From Trebouxia sp. TZW2008 (taxonomy: Eukaryota > Chlorophyta > Trebouxiophyceae > Trebouxiales > Trebouxiaceae), in assembly GCA_002118135.1 (NCBI GenBank), contig BDIU01000099.1, positions 1 to 64,000 of the forward strand: a stretch of 64,000 nucleotides of DNA, read 5' to 3'. Made by a program: the position numbers and the translations under genes. The notes under the pieces are model-generated. The model saw only the letters and a program-made list of their open reading frames with translations, did not search any database and was not told the DNA's origin. This document shows, in pieces, positions 1 to 18,600 of this stretch; the first letter of the stretch is position 1, and every line of letters begins with the position of its first letter.

Positions 1-1328
1 CTGGGCAATCACAGGGTACATTTGGCATACTGGCTGCTCCATGTCCAGGTTGAAGTAGCAGAGCTGAAGCCGGAGTTGTTTGGCTGCAGCGCGCAGCAAC
101 TGTTCCTCATCCATGGCATTACCACTGCTTTTGAAGATAGCCTGCAACAAGAGCATTGGTTGATGCCTGCAAGCAGAAGACTCAAATGTATGCATGCCAA
201 ACAGTATGCAGCTGGTTCTGTCCTGCAGCCTCATGATCAGGCAAGGCAGTGTTATGCAACTACGTTTGACAGCCAATGCAAGCCGACAACCAGCCAGATG
301 CAGCTGATGACGCTTATTGCAAAGCATTTGTCAGGCACCCAACACAAGATGCTGGTCTGCACTTTTGATATGTATTGCATGAGCAACAGTCACTTGACAG
401 ATGAGCGGGAGCTTGACATGATCACCTCGCCCAACTTTGCGGGTGAAAAAGTGCCCTCATGTGTATATTTGTTGTAGTTGCAGCTGGCGTCACAAGAAGT
501 GATCACAGCTGCCAAAATGTCAGTCTCTTGATGAGGCTCAAGAGCTAGACTGCCCAGAAATCTGCTGAGGTGTTGGGCAGCAGCATTTCCGCGCCAAAGT
601 GGCATGGCATGGGGTCTGCCCTGCTTGAGCAGTTGCATCACAAGTTCAGCAGAATCTGCAGGCTGTGTGGCTGCCCCTTGTATGTCAATTGCATCCATGC
701 ACCTCAGCAACTGCTCAATATGTTCGCCTCCAATGCGAGCAGCCAACTCAACTGCCTTGTCAAGTTGTTCTGCATGACTGAGTGTCTCAATTGCTGTGAT
801 GGTGTCCTTGACTTCTTTCAGGTGCAGGTACTGTTGCAGCTTGTCTAATGCCTTCTTTTCACGTAGCCCAAACAGCTCAACTGCCCATGCTGTGGGGCTA
901 AACTCAATGCCCTGCATTCAATCTGCATGTCAGACACAGCACCCAGAGACACCAGGCAACTGATGTTGCAAGCAACTTCTAGCATAGACCGTCAGGAAGC
1001 AGACCTTGGCCTTGCAGAACTGATGTTGCACAACCAACTGCATTGGGTTGACAGCCAGTTTGAGGACTGTGATCCACTGGTCATCTGTGTTGCTGAGGCC
1101 CTTGCAGTGTCGTTTGACAGCAGCGCCAAGCAAGTCTTTATTGCACACCAGACTGCTTTTGCTGTCTTTTGTGTCATAAAGCTGGGGACGCTGCTCTATC
1201 AAGTATGCCTGGGCCTGGGAAGGTGAGAAGCCTGCCCAGCTATTGAAATCTGCTTCAAAGGGGAGGGCACCAATCTGATCTGCCGTTCTCCCACCAAAGT
1301 GATCACAAGATTTCTTCTTGGGAGGCAT
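1..1328 (-). CDS. unrecognised protein, N-terminal part (gene runs off left edge)
   Basis: Three exons can be joined in phase on the minus strand: 1328-1005 (108 codons, ATG start followed by PPKKK), 911-426 (162 codons) and 141 down to the window edge. All junctions are GT-AG with phase 0. The middle exon is rich in Leu, Ala and Glu and looks helical (for example LREKKALDKLQQYLHLKEV). The third begins AIFKSSGNAMDEEQLLRAAA and ends YPVIAQ at base 1. About 317 residues are visible. I do not recognise a family or a catalytic motif, so no function is proposed. The start was taken at the ATG at 1328 because it opens a frame that splices cleanly; an upstream in-frame ATG near 1424 is a less likely alternative. 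The gene is divergent from the P450 gene, with about 690 bases between the starts. Confidence 0.6.
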
Positions 1329-2014
1329 GAGGCCCGGGTCTACACGATGCTGCAAATAATGGTGCCAACTGCCTATGTTGTCAGATCTATCTCTGCTGCC
1401 GAACAGCTGCGTGAACGCACACAAAAGCGCCTATGAAACTCCGAAACAACGGTGCAAGCAGTGATGTGAGGGTGTATTGGCACCCAGCAAGGTGTACGCC
1501 CGTCTTTCCGTAAACCGGAAAGGCGGAGCGGGCTGCTCTATGCAATTGCAAGGCTTTTCAAGCCCAAACGCGTGCAATACGCGCTGCTGCGCTGCGAAAT
1601 AAGGCTTTCAGACCCTGCTTTCTAGTGCAGGGCCGACTGTAATGCAGAAACGTCATGTGCGTTCTCGCTCACTGGCCCTACGTTACTCATTACACCTCTA
1701 CACGTTTCTTTATTAGCGATATATTATAGTTATTTCACGCTTATCAAGACGCTTGCCCCGTTTCGCTCACAGCGGTTGCAAATCAGGATGATCCTGGCCT
1801 GATCATCGCTCATCAGGTGGAAACCACGGTTCATCAGCCAGGGGCACCCAGAAATCTGCACTCAGCTTACTTAAGGACTGAGTATTAGTCAGTCGTGACA
1901 TGCGAAGCTGGAACGTCACCGAAGTCAAAGTCGTAAGCATGGGCCTTAACGGCTTCGCCTCACAAATCGACGTTTCACAAGTTGCAAAGCAGGCTTAGAG
2001 TATTCGGGATAGCA
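1329..2014. promoter_or_regulatory. divergent intergenic region, likely shared promoter
   Basis: This 686-base gap separates two start codons on opposite strands. It is richer in CG dinucleotides than the surrounding introns and contains a short inverted repeat near 1505-1525 (CTTTCC and GGAAAG around GTAAACC). No convincing open frame or RNA gene is seen. A promoter role is inferred from gene orientation only. Confidence 0.35.
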
Positions 2015-9134
<7,120 letters not shown>

Positions 9135-10980
9135 GCAGTCAAGGATGTGTCAAAGGGCACAGCTCAGGCCTGCAAACCTAGCTTAGCAGGGCGATTTTGA
9201 ATGGTGCCCAACTCACGGTGATCAAGCAATGTTAATTTCGACTCATCTTCGATGCTGTATGCGCAAGCACGTACCAGCAGCAAAGCCACATGCAGCAGCT
9301 GCAAGTGGGTCTTTCCTGCTGTGTTGCTGCATCTGACCTCTTTGCAGGCCACAAGACTCTCCAAATGGCAAGCTTTGGATGGATAAGCTGAGTGATCATT
9401 GTAAGGTGAACATGCTTTCAGCTAAAGGTACCTAGCAGCGGTCAATCGGACACACTTTGCCAGGGATACAACAGGCACTTGCTTTGTAGTACACACCATA
9501 GACCTGCTTAGTTCATGACGCAGCTGGTTGACATCATTGCTGCCATTGTTCATTCAAAAGCACAGCGAATGGCTGTTCATTCTGCAATATCACAAGTATT
9601 GAGAGCTGAGGCTATTTAGTTGCAGCAGCTGCTGTACGGCACCCAGAAGGTCAGCGTTTGCTTTTGGTTCGGCGGTATGAGTGGATGCAACAGCACTAGA
9701 TAGATTAGTGTTGATGCATATGGCAACAAAACAGGTTTGCTGAGCCATCTTAGCCATTTGATAAGTAGCAGAATCTGCAAATCAGCCTGCATGATAGGGT
9801 GCCTGGCGTTGTACAGCGTGACATCAGCTCTGGCATCACGAAACAATGTTTACAATGTACAACATAAGTGGTTGCCATGATTTTGCTTTCTTTGTTAATT
9901 GTAGTTGGCAGTGACGAATAAGTAAAGCATAACTGAGCATTGAGTCAGGTGTTCTACAAGCTGAGAATCCTGGAAGATCCATGTGTTGAGATGTTGCGCA
10001 AGAGTCGATGACATGTCCTGAACCAATGCAGGAGCCAATGTCAACTGAGTTGTAACTGCTTGCAAGGGCAGCGCTTTGTCCAATGCCACGCCGTGTCATA
10101 ACAAAGCAATGCCATTCAATGTCGCAAGGAGTTGCATGCGCATCTGCATTTGCTGCTGCTGCATAAAATTGCAACTGCTCTCAGCCAGGCATGCTTGGAC
10201 AATGATCCGACAGACATGTTTTGCAATGTTTGCTGAGTGACAGCTTCAATTGTTTAAGGGGCAGTCTAGCTTGCCCACTTGAGTTGTGCAGTGACTTGAG
10301 CTGCAGTTATACCGGGCACTCCTGTCATGCATGCAAACATCTCTTGGACCACATGTTGCCCAAAGGCTGGCCTTGACTTTTGCCCCATGTAGCATATTCA
10401 TTGCAGAACAAGCTGAAGGCTGGCTTACTAATGACAGCAGCCCTAAGTGAAATTTACGCCAGTCGCTGATGCAAGCATCATTGATTTGACAATAGCAAGC
10501 TAGCTGCGTTGCTGCTCCAGACTTTCAAGAGTTACAGCACACAAGGCGTGATATGGTAAATGCAACATGCACATGCCAGGCTTCAACAAGCCCCTCATAC
10601 AATCTCAAGGTACACAGCAGAGCAGTCACCGCTTTATAGAACACAGTCTACAGTGCATGCCCTATGCAACTCAGTGCTCAGGGCACAATGCAAGGCATGA
10701 TACTACTCGTTGTTGCCCTCATGGCGCTGAGGCACTCTGACTGGCTTTTGTTGGGCACTACTACTGCTGCTGCTGCTTTTGCTGCTGCGGCGCCACAAGC
10801 TCTACATTCAGCGACACCATGGTCGCCAAGCAATCTGGCTGCAGTCTGGCATGCTGCTTTGCTATACATGTGCTTCAATGAGCAATTAAGTGACGTCCAC
10901 AGCTCTGCTGTTGCAGACGCTGGTTTGCTGTACATGTGTTGCACAGTGCAGGCATCTGACCTGCACAACTATACAATATG
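9135..10980. other. convergent intergenic region, no gene supported
   Basis: This 1.85 kb lies between the 3' ends of the P450 and BTB-BACK genes. Several minus-strand open frames of 60-112 codons (for example 10174-9836) were examined, but none has recognisable motifs or splices into a neighbour. A weak 71-base tandem duplication (TTTGCT[AG]TACATGTG motif) is visible near 10855-10965. The region probably holds 3' UTRs of both genes. Confidence 0.5.
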
Positions 10981-13946
10981 CTACATCTTGTGGTGATCTT
11001 GGGGCACAATTTCTCCAAGAGGGCCAGCAGGGGAGACTGACATAGCGTCATCTGCCATAGTGAAGCTGCAAATCTCCCCAGCCAAGTCTAAGCTGGCCCA
11101 TGAAGAGCTTTCAGGCAGAGTGCGTGGCTGGAAGCGGGCCTGTGAAGCTGGCTGCATGCTGTGCATCAGGATTGCACTTTCCTCAGGTGTTGAGCTCAGG
11201 TACATAAACGCCTCCAGTAGCAGCTCCTGCAAGCAGCTTGCCTCCTTCACAAATTGCTTGATGCACGGGGTATTGACCGTTGAGGCATATCATTGGTGCG
11301 ACAAGCAATGCAGGCCAAACAGCCAAAGGGGTGGCATTCAGGCAGATTTGAACAGCACAGCACAGCATGCACAGCATGGTGCAGAGGCGGGGGCAACAGA
11401 CCCTGCAGATTTGAACAGCACAGCACAGCGTGCTCAGCAGGGCGACGCAGCGCAGACGGCAGGTGTTCCAGCTGGTGAACGGAACATAGGCATAGTCTGC
11501 CTGCTTGCCGATTCAACAGAAATGAAGTCAGCTGGGGAGAGGGTCGTTTGGAGGGTTGCAGCACCAGCAGCAACAGCTAATGAGAGCAAGTCACAAGCAA
11601 TTCTCACTTGAGCACGGCAGTGCTTGCAGCAGCATATAACAAAACCAAGCCATAGTCCTCAATTTCTCACCTGATCGGAGTCACTGCCAACTTCGTCTTA
11701 AGCATTGCAGCAATAGCAGCGACAAAATCAATAGCAAGTCACCTCAGGCGATGCAGCATAAGCAGCAACTGGGGTCGGCAGCAAGTTGTACTTGGGGATT
11801 GCAAGACCAGCAGCAACAGAGATTGAAAGCAAGTCACAAACAAGGTCACCGCCAAGTTCACCATGAAAGCTCCGACAGGAGCAGCCAGGATAGCTCCTGA
11901 AATGACCATGAGTCAGTTCTTCTGGGGAAACCACTTGGCCATATGCCATGCAACAGACATGTGAAGCGAATCACAGTTGAGGCCAGTTAGGATTCTGGGA
12001 AGAGCAGCGACGTCAATGGCAAGCAAGGTAAAGGCCAGGCTGACCTTGAGAATGACAGCACCAGCAGCAACAGCAGTCTCAAGCAAGTCTTTAAGCCAAC
12101 AGCTACGGCAGCGAGTCGAAAAGGTAGTCATGTTGAGGATTGCAGTGCCAGCAGCAAGAGACACTGACGGCAAGTCACCTATCGAGCTGCATCAATAGCA
12201 GGAACAACAAAGGACAGCAAGTCTCAATCAAAGTCAAATTGACTATTGCAGCGCCAGCAGCACCGGGAGTTGAAAGCAAGATACCTTGAGGATTGCAGTG
12301 CCAGCAGCCACAGCAGATGAAAGCATGTGGTAGTCAATGTTAGCTTTAGGATTGCATTGCCAGCAGCGACTGGGTGCTTGCCACTGGGTGCTTGCCACCC
12401 TTCAAGCTGCCCTTCTGAATTTGCAGCTTGACTAGCGAAAGAAACTGAACGCGAGTCTGAGGCAGGGTCACCTTAACAGTTGCAACTCCAGCAGCAACAG
12501 AAACTGACATCAGGGCACGGGCCTGGCCACTTTCAAGCCACAGCAAATGACAGCAAGTCATAGTCGTCGTTACCTTGAGAACTGCTGCGCCAGCAGCAAC
12601 TGGGTGCTTGCCAACCAGGCCCAGCTCCTCATAGTCCATGGTAGGAAAACGGACCAATCCAAGAACTTCATCTAGCAGCTGCTCTCGGGTGTCATCTGCC
12701 TCCACCCATCTCATTGCTGCCAGGAAGACATTGAACTCTGACACTGTGCCTAGCTCGTTTCCCTCGAGGAGGGCAGTCAGGGTCTCATACCTGCATTGCG
12801 TTGCTGCTAGTGTTAGCATATGCTACTTTGACACTACCTGCTGTATGACAAGACTGGTGCCTCTACTGCCGCATTGCAATGGCATTGACAACTATTGCCA
12901 TATGACTCATGCTGACAGGATCATGCCTGACGCATCTATACAACAAAGAGTGACCAAACGCATGTGAGTATCAACCAACAGCAGGAGAGAACAGCCACTG
13001 GAATGCAGAACGTGTCATGAGCAGTAGCGAGCATGCAACAAGACCTTCTGGCCAGCAAGCTTTTACCTGAAGCGCAGGAAGCCTTCGTGAATGCAAGCAT
13101 CGTCAAAATGCTCTAAGACCATGTCCCAGCAGACCTACAGCAGCAGCACAAGTCATCACACAGATTTGAGACTCTTGGCGTGGTCCTGATTATCAGCAAT
13201 GAAACAGATGCAGCACAAGCGTGTTAATGTGCCTAAGCATATTACAATACATCGAAGATGCAGCCAATTGAACAGGGCAGACAGCATGAGAAAGGTGAAG
13301 CAGACTAACAGCAGTATAGAGATCAATGAATACAGCTCAGCGGTGGTGATGCCTCCACCAGAGCTGGACACACACAACAGTGAACAAGAAACAATGACTG
13401 TTCATTATTATCAGACTAACCTTTCTGAGCGCTTCCATGTTGTACTGAGCTGCCATCTCCAGCATTGTGCAGCAGCTGCTGACACTGATATTGTGCTCAA
13501 TGAACTGAACACATGCACTGTGCAGAGCTTTGACTTCAAAGTGCTCTGCCAGGGCGCATATTGGCAGGACGTTGTCTGCTGTAAGATGGCATTCAGCTGT
13601 GTAGCAAAAGCGGAGCACAGCTTCAAGTGTTGCTGACAAGGTGTCTTTCAGCTTCACTTCAAGAGCGCTGTGTATATGCTGCATGTCTGTGGTGACAACA
13701 AGCTGTCAGAGATTTGTGCAGATAGCGGAGGGGCTGCAGGCAACATCGAAAGCAGTCACCTTCAGTGAGCATCGCCCTCTCGAAAGGTTTGCTGCAGGAC
13801 GCCAGTATCGCTCTGTGACAATAGAAACCGCAACCATCGGCTGCGACTACTCTGACGTCGCTGAATTGTGGCTTGTTGAACAAACCACCGACTCTTGCGA
13901 GGTGGGCAGCTTGGTCCTCGGCTAGATCTTTGAGAAGCACCTGCAT
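10981..13946 (-). CDS. BTB/POZ and BACK domain protein
   Basis: Five exons join in phase on the minus strand to 327 residues: 13946-13760, 13686-13421, 13134-13067, 12790-12574 and 11226-10981 (stop TAG). The BTB fold begins with FNKPQFSDVRVVAADGCGF and CHRAILASCSKPFERAML and continues to LRFCYTAECHLTADNVLPIC. The BACK part follows (FIEHNISVSSCCTMLEMA, EFNVFLAAMRWVEADD, LGLVRFPTMDYEELG) and ends around LQELLLEAFMYLSS. Such proteins usually act as substrate adaptors for cullin-3 ubiquitin ligases; that role is family knowledge, and the substrate is unknown. No kelch or other C-terminal recognition domain is seen. The start is the first ATG of the frame; upstream codons are open but lack ATG. 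Intron 4 is filled by a degenerate array of exon 4 tails. It shares a divergent promoter region with the ureidoglycolate lyase gene. Confidence 0.88.
11545..12615 (-). repeat. array of about 11 copies of the BTB exon 4 tail plus donor site
   Basis: On the minus strand exon 4 ends with codons for PVAAGAAVLK followed by the donor GTAACG. Downstream, in intron 4, related segments recur near 12468-12510, 12343-12400, 12283-12328, 12232-12280, 12128-12177, 12041-12090, 11985-12030, 11789-11835, 11705-11740 and 11545-11585. On the plus strand each carries CCAGCAGCAAC-like cores next to a degenerate CCTTGAGGATTGCAG. Spacing is irregular (about 50-200 bases). The functional copy is the 5'-most in gene orientation. 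Confidence 0.85.
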
Positions 13947-14510
13947 GAGACGCGAAGTCTGAGAACCGGTTACATGCAAAGCATGCTTCTCTGTAACAAA
14001 TGACTGCAAAGTTCTGAGTGCGTACCATAGCGCGCGATCAAAATATGCGGTAGTGATCTCGCGGTTGTTGATGTGCGACAATCTGCAAAGCTGGCTGGCA
14101 AAGCTTAGGCTTCGCTCTCATTGAGCAGCTGCTCGACCTATGGTGTTAAGCAGCTTCTTTGGCTGCAACGACGCTTGCGACAAACTTGCAGCGCATGGAC
14201 GCTCGTTCGCGTGACTCTCAGCACGAAAGGTCGCGCACTTTTATGGCCCTTGGTCAAACTCGTCAAACTCGTCAAACTCTTTGCGCTTGTCGTCGAGTTT
14301 CGGGCACTGTAACGACACCAACGCGATTACTTGCTGGTGCTGCGTGCGCTGTCAGGTCACAGCAAGGTTGCGCAAATTCCGAGCTTACGCTGTGCAGCAT
14401 CTTCAAGCTTTCAAAAGCTGAACGCAGGCTGGCAGTGAAACGCATGCGCAGGCTTGCACGTTGCAGCTAAGTCGCGATATATTTCGTTGCTTTTGCGGGA
14501 ACTGCCGCCT
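13947..14510. promoter_or_regulatory. divergent intergenic region, likely shared promoter
   Basis: These 564 bases separate the start codons of the BTB-BACK gene (minus) and the ureidoglycolate lyase gene (plus). CG dinucleotides are more frequent than in introns. A short triplet (CAAACTCGT)n-like repeat lies at about 14252-14280. The promoter role is inferred from orientation. Confidence 0.35.
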
Positions 14511-15324
14511 ATGCAGCTTCAAGCCCAAACAGTACTGCACCCTCTACCTTGTGGTAGCTCTCAGCACCAAAAGTTGAAGAGACTTAGGCTCCGTTCAGCC
14601 CGCGCATGTAGGTCAGTGCCAAGGATATTTGCCGCAACTGCTCAGGACCTCCGGACCTTGCATCTTACAGCTCGAGAAGCCACTCCAGAGGCGTTTGCGC
14701 CGTTCGGGCAGGTAAGTGACCCGACTATGCTGCAGTGCAGACAGCTGACAAGCCCCGATTCTCTCTCTGCTGCAATGTAGTTGATTGGCCCCACCAAGGA
14801 CGGCAAGGGCTTCGATGAACAAGACGCTTCTCTGAAGCTTGATCTTGGCACCCCCAGGTAAACACCCACTTCTGCAATGATAGGCGCTGCTTTCACCACA
14901 CTTCTGGCTTTGCGGAACCCGCATAGAAGTCTGACCTGCCCATAGCCACCAAAAGCTGCTGCTGTGTTTCAGGTTTTACATCATGCGTCTGCCAAAGCGA
15001 GGGATGAACTTTGACAGGATCACCTATCATGCTGATGTGACGCAATGCCTTGGAGGCCTAACCTCTGCAAGTTGGTACCTAGCAGTAGCAGCTCCATCTG
15101 GTTCTGTGGAAAAGTTTCCCAAGGAGGCAGACTTGCAGGCATTTCAGATACCAGCAGGCAACTTCGTAAAGTTGCACCAAGGGGCTTGGCATGCTGGACC
15201 TTTGTTTCAGGATGCTGACTTTATGGACTTCTATAATTTGGAACTGTCAGACACCAATCAGGTGGATCACAACACCCATGTATACTCGAAGCAGGATGGT
15301 GTGCAATATAAGGTTGTGCCCTAG
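14511..15324 (+). CDS. ureidoglycolate lyase family protein (AllA-type)
   Basis: Three exons (14511-14711, 14781-14857, 14973-15324) join in phase to 209 residues. The first roughly 45 residues are basic and Ser/Ala-rich without acidic residues, which fits an organelle transit peptide. The catalytic-type domain follows: LTAREATPEAFAPFGQ, then FYIMRLPKRGMNFDRITYHA, then FQIPAGNFVKLHQGAWHAGP and DFMDFYNLELSDTNQVDHN. This matches the AllA fold family, whose bacterial members release urea from ureidoglycolate to give glyoxylate in purine and allantoin breakdown. The conserved TWH-type motif appears as AWHAGP. Length agrees with the bacterial domain of about 160 residues plus a leader. Function by homology is likely but not certain, since some eukaryotic members are uncharacterised. 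It ends 305 bases from the convergent 3' end of the ligase gene. Confidence 0.85.
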
Positions 15325-15629
15325 GAAGCCCTACAACCTGGGTTGAAGTTGCCCGCACTCCATTCCATGGTGTGCAAGATGCATTGACTGAGCATTGCAG
15401 AATGTGTAGGAGACACTGGATTGCACACCACACAACTGCCATGGCATCACAGCAACAGTCGCTGTACGCAAAGCAATGTCAGGACATAATTTGCCGCATC
15501 AGCGTGTGTGCAACCTATGACTGTGTTGTTCATCAACATATTCACCTGGCAGGTAGCAAGCCATTGACCAATATCACAATACAGCTCAAACAACAGTTCT
15601 GATGTACAAATCGAGAAACGCTGTTCTGC

Positions 15630-18600
15630 TTAATTGTCTGCGTTGTCATCATCCTCCTCCTCTTCATCTGACACAGTGCCTTCCGCAGCCTTGACGCCTG
15701 GTTTGGCTTTGGTTTTGTTTGCCAGCATCTCAGCTGCGTTAGCCATTCTCCTGTTCTGCTTGTTATACAGATCAACAATGACTTCAGGATTGGAGGCATC
15801 TTCTGGCCGTCTGTCTTCACGACTTGTAATGTATCTTGGAAACCTGAATCACAACATCCATGATGAAAAAAAGGTGTTGACAACAGGCCTTGTAGCAGTG
15901 CTCTCAGCTAGCATGCTTTGTGAAGGAATGTATATGAACTGGTATGAGCAGTCTACACATGCATATGGGCAATGCTTTGTAAAACATGCGGTTGTCTCAT
16001 CTAAGGCTGTCTCACAGCCGGCACTGTCTCACAACAGCCCAGCAAGTTGCAAACACTACGGCATGTGAAGTAAGCTCGCATCGAACAAGATCTCCTTGGT
16101 CATTGAGCTATAGTCAGTGGTTGATAGAAGGCCGCACTGGCCTAGCAAGGGGACGATGTAAACCACGAGTCAAGTGCAGCTGAAGCAATGATGGCAAGCA
16201 CTGACCTGAGTGAGATGCCCCTGTCTGGATGCATCCCTGACAGTGTGGTCTGCAGCAGCCTCATGCACTGGCCACACTGTCAGGGATCCACAAAAGGCTG
16301 AACTGGCGTGGCATCAAGAGCAAATGACCAGAGCTGTGGTCCTCAAACAGGCCTGAAGATGCAGATGATGCTCATCACAGACCACAAAGCCAAAGCCACT
16401 GACCTGAGTGAGATGCCTCTGTTTGTGTGTACGTGGCCTAGCAGCCTAGCAGCCTTGTGCTTTGGTGACAGCGTGAGAGATCCACAAAAGGCTGAACTGG
16501 CGTGGCATCAAGAGCAAATGACCAGAACTACGGTCCTCAAATGGGCCTGAAGGTGCAGATGATGCTCATCACAGACCAAAAGTCCAAAGCAACTGACCTG
16601 AGCGAGATGCCTCTATCTGGGTGTATGTGGCCTACAGCAGCCTTGTGCACTGGCGACACCGTCAAGTCTGCGCCTCTGATCTCCCACACCTCAGTGGGCG
16701 GAAACCAGAAGTCTGGAGACTCATCAGTCCTGTAGTAGGAAGGCTTGCCTGGCAGAGCCACCTCCTTGAAGCGTGTTGTAGCCTGCAAATGCAAAGAAAG
16801 GGCCATTGCATGTGATGTTGTCATGCTGTGTTGTCTTGCCGCATCAACGCTATTCACGGTGAGATGAAAGAGAATGGCAGACAGCATGCTGATAGACAAG
16901 GCGCACAACTACCTTCTTGGGCTGACTCAGAGAATAAATGCAGTTTTTGAGTCACAGTGCACTTGCCTGACAATCGTCTCTGTGCTTCAGCACTCTATGC
17001 TGGCATGCCATGCAGCAGCACATTCAGGACTGCCGTAGCAATGTGGCAGAAGACACCTATATGCCTGTTCCTCAATATGAACTTTCATCTCACAAACCAC
17101 CATGTTACACTTATAATTCTTGGCGTTATGTGTAGAAGCATACCTCAGCATAGAAGGCGTCAGTGTAGCCTGACATGCAGCGGCACACGCTCTGGTACTC
17201 CTCGGTGTCTGGGTCGTAGGCTGCCAGCAGAAAGGGGCTGAACCACTTGACCTTCCTGCCCTGCCCCTGCCAGGCCCCTATGACCACCAGGTCCAGGGAG
17301 TCACGCAGCCCCTCACAATAGTCCCTGGGCCAAAGCAGACTATTTCATGATATAGGTACAGTAAACTCTCTTTGTAAGGACACTCGATGTAAGGACAATC
17401 TCAATGTAAGGACATTGGTAACCAATCACTGCACTCTGACTGCACTGGTCCCTCTGAGTAAGGACAATTCGTTGTAAGGATAAGGTTCTTGGTAACCAAA
17501 GCAGTTGCTGCAAAGAAAGTTTGCTGTTGTTGATTTGATACAGCATATGATAAAACCCCTCCTAAACACCAGAGGCCCAATATAATCTTATGATGTGCAC
17601 ACGCACCTTTCAGCCAATTCTTGACTTGGAACTTCAGCTGCAACAGGATGAGAACAAGCCAAGGCGTCTATTTTAGCCCGCATATGTGCAGAAGCAAGCA
17701 TCAGATGTCAGTGGTAATAGCCAAAGGCATCTATTTTCAACAGCATCACACAGACAGTACAAGAAACCTTGATGTAGCAACTGCTTCCATTGGTTGCTTT
17801 ATCCCACATGTAGCTTGTCTGCTGTGAACATAGCCAACTCATGCCTTGAGTTGCTCTGACAGCTGTGCAACAGCGGATCTCGAATAAGATGTACAAGCCA
17901 GATCCCGTACCTCTTCAGCTTAATCCAGCTGTCGCTGCGCTTGGAGGGCTGGTAGCCCGCAGCCACATCCAGGGCTTTCAGCATCAGCCCTTCAGTCCCT
18001 CCAGCAAACGACTCCAGCAGGAACTCCTGAATCCTGTCCTCAATGCTCTGCATCGCCAGCTCAGACACCCCAGCAACTGCTTCAGCAGCTGCAGCCGTAG
18101 GTGCTGAGTCAGCTGCTGACTGATCACCATTCCCATCTGCCTGTGAAGCTGACTGAGAGTGGTTATGCTGCTGCTTGACACCGTCAAAGGCTTTGTCAAT
18201 AGCTGCTGCCATTGCAGCGGCAGCGTCTCCTGTTGCATCGATGTCACCTCCGCCAGTTGCCAAGATATGCTTCGCATCTTGGACTGCCTTGTCTTGACCC
18301 AAAACTTTATCGTCTTTGGGCCCAACTGTCAGGTCTGCTGCAGGTTCAACGCCTGTCGCGGGCGCTGCTTCCTTGCCATGGCTGTTTGTTGGTAACGTAG
18401 CATTGTTCTGTGCAGTTTCTATTGGTTTGCCTTCACCAGCGGCAGCAGCAGCAGCAGAGACAGCAGCAGGCTGAAACTCCACAGAGGTGGCAAATTGCAC
18501 ATGGCCTGCCTGTAGGTTGGGAAGAGCTGCTGCTAGGCGGGCTCTCCTCTGGCGCAAGGGCAGGTGCACGAGCGCCTCGCCGTCCACATAGAGCAGGTCA

